Under the pieces are notes generated by a model. That model was not told the DNA's origin, searched no databases, and worked only from the letters and a program-made list of their open reading frames with translations. Positions 50,391 to 61,290 of a stretch of 64,000 nucleotides of DNA are shown in pieces. This DNA is from Homalodisca vitripennis (lineage: Eukaryota; Arthropoda; Insecta; Hemiptera; Cicadellidae). Each line of letters starts with the position of its first letter. The first letter of the stretch is position 1. The translations under genes and the position numbers were made by a program. The DNA lies in NCBI RefSeq assembly GCF_021130785.1, contig NC_060209.1:19491501-19555500 (forward strand), in the 5' to 3' direction.

Positions 50391-50809
50391 AGTATGAAGT
50401 GCTGGTTCAGTATTGTAATGAAGATACTAAAAACAAAGTTACTGTATAATATTTAAATATTGTTATAAATCCATCTTAATTGGCTATCTTTGCAAGTGAA
50501 GTCTTAGCCTGTGCTGGTGTAACGCGTGATTGTGATTCTCGTACTCGTGACTTGCATCCTGTGCAATGACAATGCCTACTAGACTCTAGACTCCAAGCAA
50601 AGTTCGAGTTTGTTTGAACCAATTTTTTTCCCTAATTTCCTCTTTGTTTTCTTCATTTTTTGTATTTATTAAAACTCTCTCGTGCACATTACGAATAGGA
50701 CAGATTCCAAGTCTGGAAACGTTGTATTATACCTTTTGTAACACAAAACTGTGACACATTTCCGAAATCTTGCTATCATTTCAAACCTTCCATCGTCAAT
50801 AACAAAATT
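50391..50809. other. Junction between duplication copies A and B
   Basis: About 420 bp that I cannot align between the copies. It contains the retroelement-tail-like phrase GGAAACGTTGTATTATACC at 50,716, also found at 39,994, preceded by a CAGA/TCTG hairpin. This could be the remnant of an element at the duplication breakpoint. Confidence 0.45.
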
Positions 50810-50850
50810 TAAGAATTAGTATAGTATCTGTTATTCGGGTATAATATCTC

Positions 50851-50895
50851 ATACACATAGCTGTTTTTCTATATCAGAAAAACAGCTATGTGTAT
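50851..50895. repeat. Perfect 20-bp hairpin, copy B only
   Basis: ATACACATAGCTGTTTTTCT at 50,851-50,870 and its exact complement at 50,876-50,895 with a 5-nt loop (ATATC). Copy A at the aligned place (about 41,720-41,770) reads ordinary sequence without the palindrome. Confidence 0.95.
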
Positions 50896-52832
50896 AATAT
50901 AATACATCACTTAAGGGATCAAAGACATAAAAATAAAGACAGGTTGCTTACTATGTAGTTTTTATATCCACAGGGATAAATTGGTGTAATCATTACAATT
51001 TATGCATTTCCTTTTGATAGAGAGTGGTATCCAATGCGTTAAGGATCATTACATTATATATGACAATACTGCCATCATCGTGTGTTGAACAATTTATCAC
51101 AGGAGTACCTCACGTGTCCAGAGAGACAAGTACTAGCAGACACACAATAGCTGCTAGTTACCTGTGACAGATAGGGCTGTTTATGTAGTTACAGTTTCAT
51201 TATGTACCAGGGAGCAGTGGTGTTATCTTAATCTGTCAACATTTTGTATTATAAACGATACACATTTCTATGTTCTGTGAGCTTTATTATCTCTATTATT
51301 GCCTGAGCTTTACCCTAGGCCATCACTAAGAACGAACTGACCAATTAATTTATATTTTGCATATTTATTTTGAGTCAGTTTCTAGTCCAATGATGGTGAA
51401 TGACATTTAATGGGATTTACTTGAGCATTATTGAAATTTCTATATTTCTGTTATGAGTAAATTTAATGACAACAAGACAATCGTAGAATACAAATCTGTA
51501 AACAGGTTACAGACATTTTAAATTTTATCTTGTGTCGTAAAAATGCATGTAATGATGTTACATTGTTGTAAAAGTCTTTAAGACTTTCTTGCCTTCTTGG
51601 GTGTTACAACACTTCGTTGTATTTATTTTTTTATTTGGAAGCGATAGAGTCCGGTGAAGTTGCATATCCCGTTATAAGGACGTAAATGAAGGTGATGAAC
51701 TGAACTAAAAACTTGAAACGTTAAATATTTTGCGTAGTTCTCAGATTTGTAGCAAAATGCGTATTCTGCCTGTGAATCTGCACAGGATATTTCAAGAACG
51801 AATCGAGCTATATACTTAATATTTTGCAAAGAACTTTATTTCTTCTTAGACAAGAATGAGTTTGGTGGTGGTGCATGGGACTTAACTGTACGTCATTTAT
51901 ATTTTGCATGCTTTAAAAGTGTTGATTGTCTGTCCGTCGAAAGGAAATATAAACATTGATAGAATTTATAGACGTAAAGTTTGACATGCAGCGTTTATAG
52001 CTTTAAATGCTTTGCTCTCTTCCACCTAAGAATAGCTGACAACGAAATGTTTCAATAGCAGTATTTTAGTCCTTAATGTTTTAAAGTTACAATATCTCGA
52101 ACAGTGTTAGTCAAAATCAAGCTATTTATTAATAAAATGGTTTAACTCCTTTGATTTGTATCATCAAATGTGAAGAACCGCAAAGTCGAAGTTCTTAGCT
52201 TTCTTAATGGAATCATTTTTGTTATAACACTTTGGAGTAAAAAATGGCCACAATGTATTTCGACGATTTTACGTAATTCACAAAATTTAGTGTGTGGTCT
52301 GCTGTATTCCTTTCCAACTCTACTTGCAGTTATATACTAAAGTTTGCTTCAAAACATTTTTAATCTTCTTCAAAATAAAATAAATGCGCGATAAAAATCA
52401 TAGTTATCTCATCCTTGATATAATAATACGTTAAATAATCAATAACGCTTTCTGAACTCTGCACGATTACTTACAGCTGCAGGTAATGTACTTATACTGT
52501 CACGAATAAAGACAGTTACAATATACTAAGATGCCCTATGTGTACCAGTAGAATAATATGGGTATTAATCTAGGAAACGAATGACTTAGGTAGCGTCATA
52601 ACAATACTCACAGATCAAGTACAGAGCTAACACAAAGCTTAGACTTCTGTACGAGCACAATTAGTTGATTGGACGCCATTCATGGCTTTTTCTAACACCA
52701 TTAGGATACCGTTCCTAAATTTAAGGTATCAGGAATATTATCCGTACATTCTCTGATAGGTTCATATGATACTAGCGATTTATATATATATATAGGAAAA
52801 ATGTATATATTTTTTTTCAACTTATAATATAG

Positions 52833-52836
<4 letters not shown>

Positions 52837-52884
<48 letters not shown>
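52837..52884. repeat. (TA)n microsatellite
   Basis: A TA tract of about 48 bp at the start of the copy-B-specific block. A shorter TATA run precedes it near 52,780. Confidence 0.95.
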
Positions 52885-52888
<4 letters not shown>

Positions 52889-53088
52889 ATGTGAAACTTA
52901 TAACATTTATTGGTGAACCTAAGATGATTCTCTTTTCTTTTTATAACAAAAAGTTTTAGTTCTATGTAAACATTTACAATTATTCTACACAAAGCTGATT
53001 GGAATCTTGTTCTTTATGGTATTTATTTGTTAAAATGTTATTTTGGCTATGTCTTTTGTTCTTGGTTTGAGTTCTGTTTATACGTTTT

Positions 53089-53150
53089 AATTCAGTGTGG
53101 TTCTGATGAAGGGTTCTGTGAACTCGAAAATTAAACATTAGCACTGAATT
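53089..53150 (+). ncRNA. Hammerhead-ribozyme-like motif (degenerate, Penelope-type candidate)
   Basis: Outer helix AATTCAGTG (53,089-53,097) pairs perfectly with CACTGAATT (53,142-53,150). Inside lie CTGATGA (53,103-53,109), a stem-loop GGGTTC-TGT-GAACTC (53,111-53,125), GAAA (53,126-53,129), a 3-bp helix AAT/ATT with a 5-nt loop, and TTA at the position of the cleavage triplet (cut expected after 53,140). This is the order of a type I hammerhead with the short helix III described in Penelope-like retroelements. Flaws: one extra A between CTGATGA and helix II, and an asymmetric internal loop in helix I. Activity is doubtful, and the motif could be a coincidence of a retroelement 3' tail. Confidence 0.4.
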
Positions 53151-53210
53151 TTTGTTTCTGTTTTTGTGTACACTTTAAAGTACTTAGAAGAGTATATGTG
53201 TGTATACTCC

Positions 53211-53215
<5 letters not shown>

Positions 53216-53262
<47 letters not shown>

Positions 53263-53283
53263 GACACACACACACACGCGCGC

Positions 53284-53336
<53 letters not shown>

Positions 53337-53340
53337 TATA
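53216..53340. repeat. Compound (TA)n(CA)n(CG)n(TG)n microsatellite
   Basis: TA from about 53,218 to 53,254, CA with one GA interruption to about 53,276, CG to about 53,298, TG to about 53,333, then GTATATA. Almost every step is an alternating purine-pyrimidine, and CA-CG-TG is self-complementary about the CG centre. Confidence 0.97.
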
Positions 53341-53344
53341 TAAA

Positions 53345-53585
53345 TTAAATCACAAAAAGTACTTGCTCCGCCGGGACTCGTACCCTGATCTCTCACTTGC
53401 CGGGTGAATGTGCTACCATTACACCACAGAGCCCTTACTTTTTACGATTAACTTATTTTGTATTTAGCTGTTTCTTTCACATATGTGTTTAAATTACCAA
53501 ACTAATATATGATCGGAAGACCAAATACCTGTTAAACGACTTGATTACATTCACTAAATTTGTATAAGTGGCAATAGCCTAATTT
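53345..53585 (-). repeat. tRNA-like repeat unit, locus 2
   Basis: One unit of the family seen at 11.6 kb and 58.7 kb: AATCACAAAAAGTACTTGCTC, tRNA-like body, TTTTGTATTTAGCTGTTTCT, ACTAATATATGATCGGAAGA, GGCAATAGCC. It is preceded by the compound microsatellite and followed by (TA)n. Confidence 0.85.
53365..53432 (-). pseudogene. tRNA-like body, copy 3
   Basis: A 68-nt body with the same acceptor, D-arm and anticodon stem as the other copies. The anticodon loop is CCGGCAA (GGC at the anticodon positions, which would be Ala, with C instead of T at position 33). The T-arm has two changes (GGTACGAGTCC in the B-box and CAGGG in the stem), so it is a pseudogene. Confidence 0.6.
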
Positions 53586-53613
53586 ATACCTATACCTATA
53601 TATATATTTATAC

Positions 53614-53616
<3 letters not shown>

Positions 53617-53652
<36 letters not shown>
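53617..53652. repeat. (TA)n microsatellite
   Basis: TA tract closing the copy-B-specific block, preceded by three TATACC-like repeats. Confidence 0.95.
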
Positions 53653-53655
<3 letters not shown>

Positions 53656-55860
53656 TCATTTATATAATCGATCAATTAGTATACAAGCGAATAATAGCTA
53701 AAGAAGTTAACATGGTTCCATCAAATGAAGACACTCGTATGAAAAGTTTGATAACAGTAGATATAGCGGCAGCCATAACTCTTTAACACCTCTTTGCCGG
53801 ATAAGGATAATAACAGGCTCAGCGTGGTAACTTGATGACGGCTCTCTGTGTACTGTTAAACTGTTTATCCTCTTTGTCTGAGGGAGCTTCGCGCGTCTTA
53901 TTTCTCCATCCTGTAAATCTAATTTTCATGTCCTATTATCCTTTGTGTCAGGATACATTGCACTTATTAGCTTTTAGCTGAGTTCGTATACTGTATTACA
54001 AATTTGCAGATATTAAATTAGACAATTTACTGGTAATGATTTCTACATTTTAAAGTAGAGAAACTTCCTTCAAAGTACTCATGTTATGAGTAATATAAGA
54101 ATTCTAAAAATAATTAGTTATTATTACATATCTTTTTGAAAAATCACCCATCCAAGAGGAAATTAAAGCAATGCGTGATTGGTTTTTTTCACAGTTATTA
54201 GTTTTAAGATACGTTTTTGATATGATATATAAATAGTTCTTAAGCAATGCCCAAAAATACATATACTTCCGATGAAAGAAGTTTTAACCTTTATAACTTA
54301 TAAATTCCCCATATGTTAAATGCATATTCAAGAAAGTAGGATGTATGATAGCTTAACATAATTATATTATACAATAAGAACTAAAGTACAATGTACAACT
54401 AATCGCATTATGAATTGAAGCAGGAATTCAACTCACTAATTTGCATATTATAACGCTATTGAATTATGTTTAATATGGTGGAAAATTTACGAGTGGGTTG
54501 GTTACAAGAGATGATATCATATAATAGCAAATAGACATTTTAATGAACGAGTTTTCTCAAAATGTTAGATATCTTTTTTGTTTCTTCATGTAATGAAATT
54601 TATTTAAATACTCTTTTATATTAAAAAATAAAAATAGACAAGCTACCTATGCACACAGGATTATTGTTACAACTTTATGTTTTTGTTTGCTAATTTTAAA
54701 TAACTAATATAATAATCTAAAATATAAAAAATTCAAATAGTCAAACAGCAACAGGTAAAGTGGTTTGAACACATTTGATATGTTGGTAGTAATATTTTAT
54801 TTACTGCTAATTTTTCAGAAAGTATTTATACTGTTGGTATTTGGATTTCTAACTAGTTTTTCGCTTTTCTACACAAATCTACAGTATTTTTCACAAACGT
54901 TTGCAAATTTTTGCTGTGGTTTGGACCATTTATTAGTATTATTGCTATACCTTTTCTTATGTAAATCAGATTTCACCTTCTAACACAAACCTTTTAATTA
55001 ATTAAGTAAGTTATAATATCTACCAAACTGTTAATTCACTTAATGTATGTCATAGAGATAAAAATATGCTAAATCTCTATATGTTTGAATAAATATAAAC
55101 TACAAATTTAAAACTGTAAAATTACTAAGGAGGCAACAAATTATTATTACTTTTATGTTATAAAAGGTACACAATGATCCAAAATAGGTTTTTAACTATC
55201 ACTAGCTTAACCACTTAGATTCAAGCCTTTACTTTATTGTAAAATTAAATTTTACCTTTCAGTACGTAGGTAGATACTTTAATTCAGTTTACTTTTTAAT
55301 ACTATTTTTATTATTGATTAATAAATTTAGGTAAAAATATTTGTAAATAAGAATAAAAAAATGCAGTTAAAATTTGTATCTTTCATTTTTTAAATTTTCC
55401 TTCAAATGCGTGAATAACATAGCACTACTCTGACTTGCAAACTTACCTCACTTCTAGTAGCCAAAACATTTTATCGTCATGAACTTGTAATTTTAAAAGA
55501 AACATTTTAAAGATTTGTTAGTAGGGATGTTCTGGAATTGTGTCTATTTGGATTTTTTTATATCCAAATCGCTACCGCAATGTATTATTAGTCTTCGCCT
55601 TGCACTCACTATATGTGGTAATACAAGACTGGATGACAGAGGTTGCTCAAAATATTTAAACGTGTTGAAAGTAACTCAGAAGAAATGATTTTATAGACAT
55701 TTTTCACATGTAACGAAAGAAAAACCAGACAAAGAGTATTATATTTTGTTATTAATTTAATTTAAAAAATGTAGTACTTTTTATTTTAGTGTGGAATGCT
55801 AATTTTTACCTACAATTCAGATAAAACATTTAAAAAGTGGAGATACTCCCACACACGACG

Positions 55861-57360
55861 GAGTAACTGACATAATAAACTTGTCACTACTAATTAAGTC
55901 TCAATTAGAAACACTAGACTTGATAATTAACTTCACTTATAGTAAAGTTTTGAGCTGCCGCAGATTTAATTATTTCCTTCAAGCATGGAATACAAAGTAA
56001 GGGAGGAATTAATAAACTCTCGCGTTAGATACAACATTTACACAGCAAGGTTACTTCCACAATAGAAAGGGTGACTCACATAATTAACTTGTCACTAATA
56101 ATTATTCTCAATTAGAAACACTAGACTTGATAATTAACTTCACTTATAGTAAAGTTGTGAGCTGCCGCAGATTTAATTATTTCCTTCAAGCATGGAATAC
56201 AAAGTAAGGGAGGAATTAATAAACTCTCGCGTTAGATACAACATTTACACAGCAAGGTTACTTCCACAATAGAAAGGGTGACTCACATAATTAACTTGTC
56301 ACTACTAATTAAGTCTCAATTAGAAACACTAGACTTGATAATTAACTTCACTTATAGTAAAGTTGTGAGCTGCCGCAGATTTAATTATTTCCTTCAAGCA
56401 TGGAATACAAAGTAAGGGAGGAATTAATAAACTCTCGCGTTAGATACAACATTTACACAGCAAGGTTACTTCCACAATAGAAAGGGTGACTCACATAATT
56501 AACTTGTCACTAATAATTATTCTCAATTAGAAACACTAGACTTGATAATTAACTTCACTTATAGTAAAGTTGTGAGCTGCCGCAGATTTAATTATTTCCT
56601 TCAAGCATGGAATACAAAGTAAGGGAGGAATTAATAAACTCTCGCGTTAGATACAACATTTACACAGCAAGGTTACTTCCACAATAGAAAGGGTGACTCA
56701 CATAATTAACTTGTCACTAATAATTATTCTCAATTAGAAACACTAGACTTGATAATTAACTTCACTTATAGTAAAGTTGTGAGCTGCCGCAGATTTAATT
56801 ATTTCCTTCAAGCATGGAATACAAAGTAAGGGAGGAATTAATAAACTCTCGCGTTAGATACAACATTTACACAGCAAGGTTACTTCCACAATAGAAAGGG
56901 TGACTCACATAATTAACTTGTCACTACTAATTAAGTCTCAATTAGAAACACTAGACTTGATAATTAACTTCACTTATAGTAAAGTTGTGAGCTGCCGCAG
57001 ATTTAATTATTTCCTTCAAGCATGGAATACAAAGTAAGGGAGGAATTAATAAACTCTCGCGTTAGATACAACATTTACACAGCAAGGTTACTTCCACAAT
57101 AGAAAGGGTGACTCACATAATTAACTTGTCACTAATAATTATTCTCAATTAGAAACACTAGACTTGATAATTAACTTCACTTATAGTAAAGTTTTGAGCT
57201 GCCGCAGATTTAATTATTTCCTTCAAGCATGGAATACAAAGTAAGGGAGGAATTAATAAACTCTCGCGTTAGATACAACATTTACACAGCAAGGTTACTT
57301 CCACAATAGAAAGGGTGACTCACATAATTAATTTGTCACTACTAATTAAGTCTCAATTAG
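55861..57360 (+). repeat. 207/208-bp satellite-like array, seven units plus a partial eighth
   Basis: The phrase AGCTGCCGCAGATTTAATTA starts at 55,953, 56,160, 56,368, 56,575, 56,782, 56,990 and 57,197, giving spacings of 207, 208, 207, 207, 208 and 207. Units are almost identical. Two subtypes differ in one block, ACTACTAATTAAGTCTC (type 1) versus ACTAATAATTATTCTC (type 2), arranged 1-2-1-2-2-1-2-1 from left to right. The first unit and the edges differ slightly. In copy A the equivalent is single. Confidence 0.97.
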
Positions 57361-58706
57361 AAACACTACACTTGTTAAATAACCTCACTTATAGTTCCGT
57401 TAAGCTTGGAATACAAATTAAGGATGAATGAATAAACTCTTGCAGTCGATATACCATTTAAACAGCGAGGTTATTTACACACAAAGCAGGATGGCTTACG
57501 TAACTAAATTGCTACTTCTAAGTAAGTTTTATAGGGTCTTACAACGAATTGACTTTAATTACCGTTCTAACCTGCCAGAGAAGTAATTACTCTATCAAAT
57601 ATCGCAAACAAAGTAAGGGAGGAAATGATTTAACCTAAACTCATACAAGTAAAATTTACTTAGTAAGAATGCCCGCACAAAAGAGAGAATAACCGATAGA
57701 TCCTAATTAATGCAGTATTTATTGCTTTTATTAAAACTACTGGAATGTAAATTAACTTTAATTACCGTTGTGATATGTTGCAGGGTTTTGATATTTTGTA
57801 ATTTAGTTCACTGCTGGTACACGATTATAAGAGTTCACCTGGTACATGGTTGATATTACAGTAGTAATAGAGTAATAATAGGCTTTTTGCAAATTATTCC
57901 TGTAACAGATGATTTCAATAACTTTCAAATTTTTTTAGAGTTTATTAAAGTATCAAAATTGATCAATAGTTTTGAATCACACTGATATGGAATCTAGCAA
58001 ATTTAATAAACCTGTCGCTGGAACCCAACACGTGTTTTGGCGTCTTGAGACAAAGTAAAAGAGTTTCAAGAATTACTCTGAAAATATTTGGACATAAAAT
58101 ATATTGTGTCCTCTACTCCAATATATGAAATATTCGAATAACTGACTATTATATAATATATTTAACATTAAGTGTGTGTGTCTTGTATCGTGTTGTTGGT
58201 AGCTGCTTCATACAGAAAGTTCAGGGACAAACTAGACCGATATTAAATTAACTAAAGCGTGTAAGAAGCTACAAAATTATTCAGAAGTCTAAGAAAATAA
58301 TGTTTGTATTTATGCCTAAAACTGTGTGTCTGTTAATGCGGAATCACTGGACGAATTGCTGAAAGTGAAGGTACCAAACTAGTGCGAGAACTTTACATAA
58401 AATATAACATAAATGTAACATAGAATATATAATTATTTCTATAGACAAATTAAATAAATCACTAACTCAAATCAAAATAGCCGTACATATATTAAACAGA
58501 GTGCAAACCTTTTGAAGTGGGAAAAAATCGATAATTAAAAAACTTAATACAAAATAAGAAGAAAGATAAAGTTGAATGAAAATCCATAGTGTAATTGTGT
58601 CCGCCATTGAAAACAATAAATTATAGAACTGAGAATAAATATTTTTGACTTGGAAAAAATTTATATATATAATATTTCAATAAACATTGAATCGCAAAAA
58701 GTACTT

Positions 58707-58770
58707 GCTCCGCCGGGAGTCGAACCCGGATCTCTCACTTGGCAGATGTGCTACCATTACACCACAGAGC
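58707..58770 (-). pseudogene. tRNA-like body, copy 4 (deleted anticodon arm)
   Basis: Perfect T-arm CCGGG/CCCGG with intact B-box, but about 4 nt are missing from the anticodon arm. A near-perfect 17-nt inverted repeat (58,687-58,703 and 58,774-58,790; TTGAATCG-AAAAAGTA) encloses it. Confidence 0.6.
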
Positions 58771-58954
58771 GCTTACTTTTTCCGATTCAATTATTTTGTA
58801 TTTGGCCGTATCTGTCACATATGTGTTTAAATAAGCAAACTAACATATGATCGGAAGACCAAATACCTGTCAAACGACTTTTATTTACATTAAATTGTAT
58901 AAATGCCAATAGACTTATTTAATTTCAATAAACATTGATTCACAAAAAGTACTT

Positions 58955-59022
58955 GCTCCGCCGGGAGTCGAACCCGGATCTCTCACTTGCCGGGTGAATG
59001 TGCTACCATTACACCACAGAGC
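58955..59022 (-). tRNA. tRNA-like cloverleaf, copy 5 (best preserved; probable SINE/repeat-borne)
   Basis: The 68-nt body folds fully: acceptor GCTCTG with CGGAGC (one G-T pair), D-arm with GGTGTAATGGTAGCAC, anticodon stem TTCAC/GTGAG, loop CCGGCAA, and a perfect T-arm CCGGG-TTCGACT-CCCGG. A- and B-box promoters look usable by RNA polymerase III. The anticodon would be GGC (Ala), but C at position 33 is abnormal. Whether it is a true tRNA, a transcribed repeat or a pseudogene cannot be told from sequence. Confidence 0.5.
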
Positions 59023-59113
59023 GCTTACTTTTTCCGATTCAATTATTTTGTATTTGGCCGTATGTGTCACATATGTGTTTAAATAAGCAAACTAACATAT
59101 GATCGGAAGACCA

Positions 59114-59116
<3 letters not shown>

Positions 59117-59179
<63 letters not shown>

Positions 59180-59180
59180 A
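59117..59180. repeat. (TA)n microsatellite
   Basis: A TA tract with one AAT interruption, directly abutting the second tRNA-like unit of locus 3. Confidence 0.95.
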
Positions 59181-59548
59181 GCCTTTATTAAAAGTAATAA
59201 ATCAGATAAAATTAAATAAAAATGCATTGCGGAGACATCTATTTACCGCTTAAACAAATAAAATAAATAAATAAAAACATTTATTGGAGAATTTGATCTA
59301 ATCGGCTCGTGGATAGTACAATAGGCTCATTAACAGTTGGTTCTTGAAAATGACAAGATTAATTAATTTGCGTAAAATTAAGGTGTTAAAGAATTACAAA
59401 ACAAAAGTATAGTATTTATGTATTACGTACGCTCATTCAGGTATTATATAAACACATGATTTATTACTTAAACGAAAAGTATACCAAATACATGTACCAC
59501 AACTTCTACACCCTTCCAGCGTTGATTATCAAGATAATTCTTTAGGGG

Positions 59549-59564
59549 GAGAGAGAGAGAGAGA

Positions 59565-59638
<74 letters not shown>
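59549..59638. repeat. (GA)n microsatellite, copy B only
   Basis: A GA tract with one GGGA interruption, followed by CAGACAGACAG. The aligned place in copy A (about 48,455-48,470) is GGAGGGAAGAGAAG. Confidence 0.97.
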
Positions 59639-59648
<10 letters not shown>

Positions 59649-60910
59649 ACAAGCGACTGTACGACTATGAAGGTTTGCGGATTCTAGAAGTAAGTCTCTG
59701 TAATCTGAGAAAAATTGCTAATGAAAGTTATCTGCTGCTTATCACTGAATAGATTGGTTAGTAACATTGAAACATCCTATAGTATATCAACAATTCTTCT
59801 GAATTGTTATTGTAAGTTCTAAGCATTCCTGCATGGCCTTTCAAATTAACCATCAAACTAACAAAAATGTTCCAGTTAACGTGAGTGTGCTGGGTGGTAT
59901 GTGATTGCTAATGTGATGAAGTCCTCGCTGGCGGTTTACAACAAAGCTCGAACCAAAAAAATATACTTGGTTCCACATATAAATGTTTTAATTATACCTC
60001 TAAAGTAAGAGAAATAAAAAGTCATTAACACAGTTAAAAACATAAGTATTGTTATTTACTTTTGTAGCGTTTCATGGGATTTACAAAGCTAGGGATTACA
60101 TTTCTTTTAGTACAAAAAGTCGTATGAACTGACATTTAAATATTCAACCGACAGGCAATAATAATGTTTTAAATATTAGACGTTAGTAAGTTTTACCAGG
60201 AGGATTCAGTTCTGACAGGCCTTCCTACACTTGTGCGTTTAAGGAAAAAATCAGTTTCTTCTGAAAAACCCCATGGATATCCAGAAGAGGCACATCAATA
60301 ACCGCAAATTTCCAGGCTTCAGATAAAAGGTTTGGAAAGAGGTCTGCGGAGTATGGTTATTGGAGTGGATGGAACTTCTTTAATGTTAAAAACTATTGCT
60401 AGGTTAAATATGAGGGAGTAAATGTTGGACTTTAGCGGCCCGTATGATAGCCTACATATCAGTCGCGGCCGTTGAATTACTGTATTTACTGCCTGTAACA
60501 AGTTATGTTGCAAGGTTTTGTTCGGTTACATTTAAAACTCACCCATCGATGTGCAGTTCCCGGTGGTCAGGGTCAGTACAGTGCACAGTCCGAGCAATAA
60601 ATTCCAATTAAAATCGCGTTGCTCGAAAGATTTTAAAATTAAAGGAACATGTGACATATACTCTTCTAATCACCCAATGTCCTTGATTGCGATGTGGTTA
60701 AAGTCAGTAATTTCCAAATTATGGTAACGCTAAGGTTCAAGTTTGCTACCTGTCACGCTTTCACCAGGAACGCGTGTGTACACAAGTACTTCATTACACC
60801 AAGTGCAGCGCTGCTCTTTACACTAAGTGATCGGAAACCTTGAAAGTGACTCAGAATCCGTAAGGGAGTTATATGAACTCTAACTTCAGAGTGAAAAGGA
60901 AAATTTAATC

Positions 60911-61290
60911 TAATAATACAAATGTGAGATCGATTTTTTTATAATTTCACTTTTAAACTACTCAACCGATTGTACTGAAATATTTTATGGTCACTATTAA
61001 CGAACTTCTTTAAGATATAAACTTATTAGTATTTCGAAACTCCATTGGTCTCTAAGTTAGCGGAAACCCCCATCTTAGTATCTAAAGTTGCATTAGAGTA
61101 AAAAGTTTTATTAATTGATAGAGCCTGTTAAATGTAATCACCTGTTCTGTATAATCTTTTTTTGGACAGAAAAATCATAAATAAATGAAACCCTTATTTT
61201 AAAGTCGTTTACATTTACAGTGTAAACTATAAAGTAATTCTGATAGTAACAACAGGTCTGTTAAGAGAAGAGTAAGAAAATATATAAATA
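60911..61290 (+). mobile_element. Helitron-like repeat in duplication copy B
   Basis: Homologous to 49,903-50,330 (TTAGTATTTCGAAA, GGTCTCTAAGTTAGCGGAAA, CCATCTTAGTATCTAAAGTT, AGAGCCTGTTAAATGTA). The 5' end is degraded (AATACAAATGTGAGA). Confidence 0.55.

Larger units (their letters stand above)
58672..59116 (-). repeat. tRNA-like tandem repeat, locus 3 (two units, 248-bp period)
   Basis: GTACTTGCTCCGCCGGGAG starts at 58,701 and 58,949. Both units share CAATAAACATTGA, the tRNA-like body, CGATTCAATTATTTTGTATT, ACATATGATCGGAAGACCAA and then, in the first unit only, the full tail leading into the second. The second is cut by (TA)n at 59,117. Confidence 0.9.

Noticed and set aside
53166..53407. 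Open frames on both strands of 60-70 codons (YIYIYI, THTHTH, RARARA, VCVCVC)
   Set aside because: They are translations of the compound TA/CA/CG/TG microsatellite, not genes.
55861..57360. CRISPR array
   Set aside because: The regular units are whole near-identical 207-bp monomers with no repeat-spacer structure, in a eukaryotic setting.
58650..58850. 66-codon frame with APPGVEPGSL
   Set aside because: It is the antisense translation of a tRNA-like body and its flanks; the phrase is a known artefact of such sequences.
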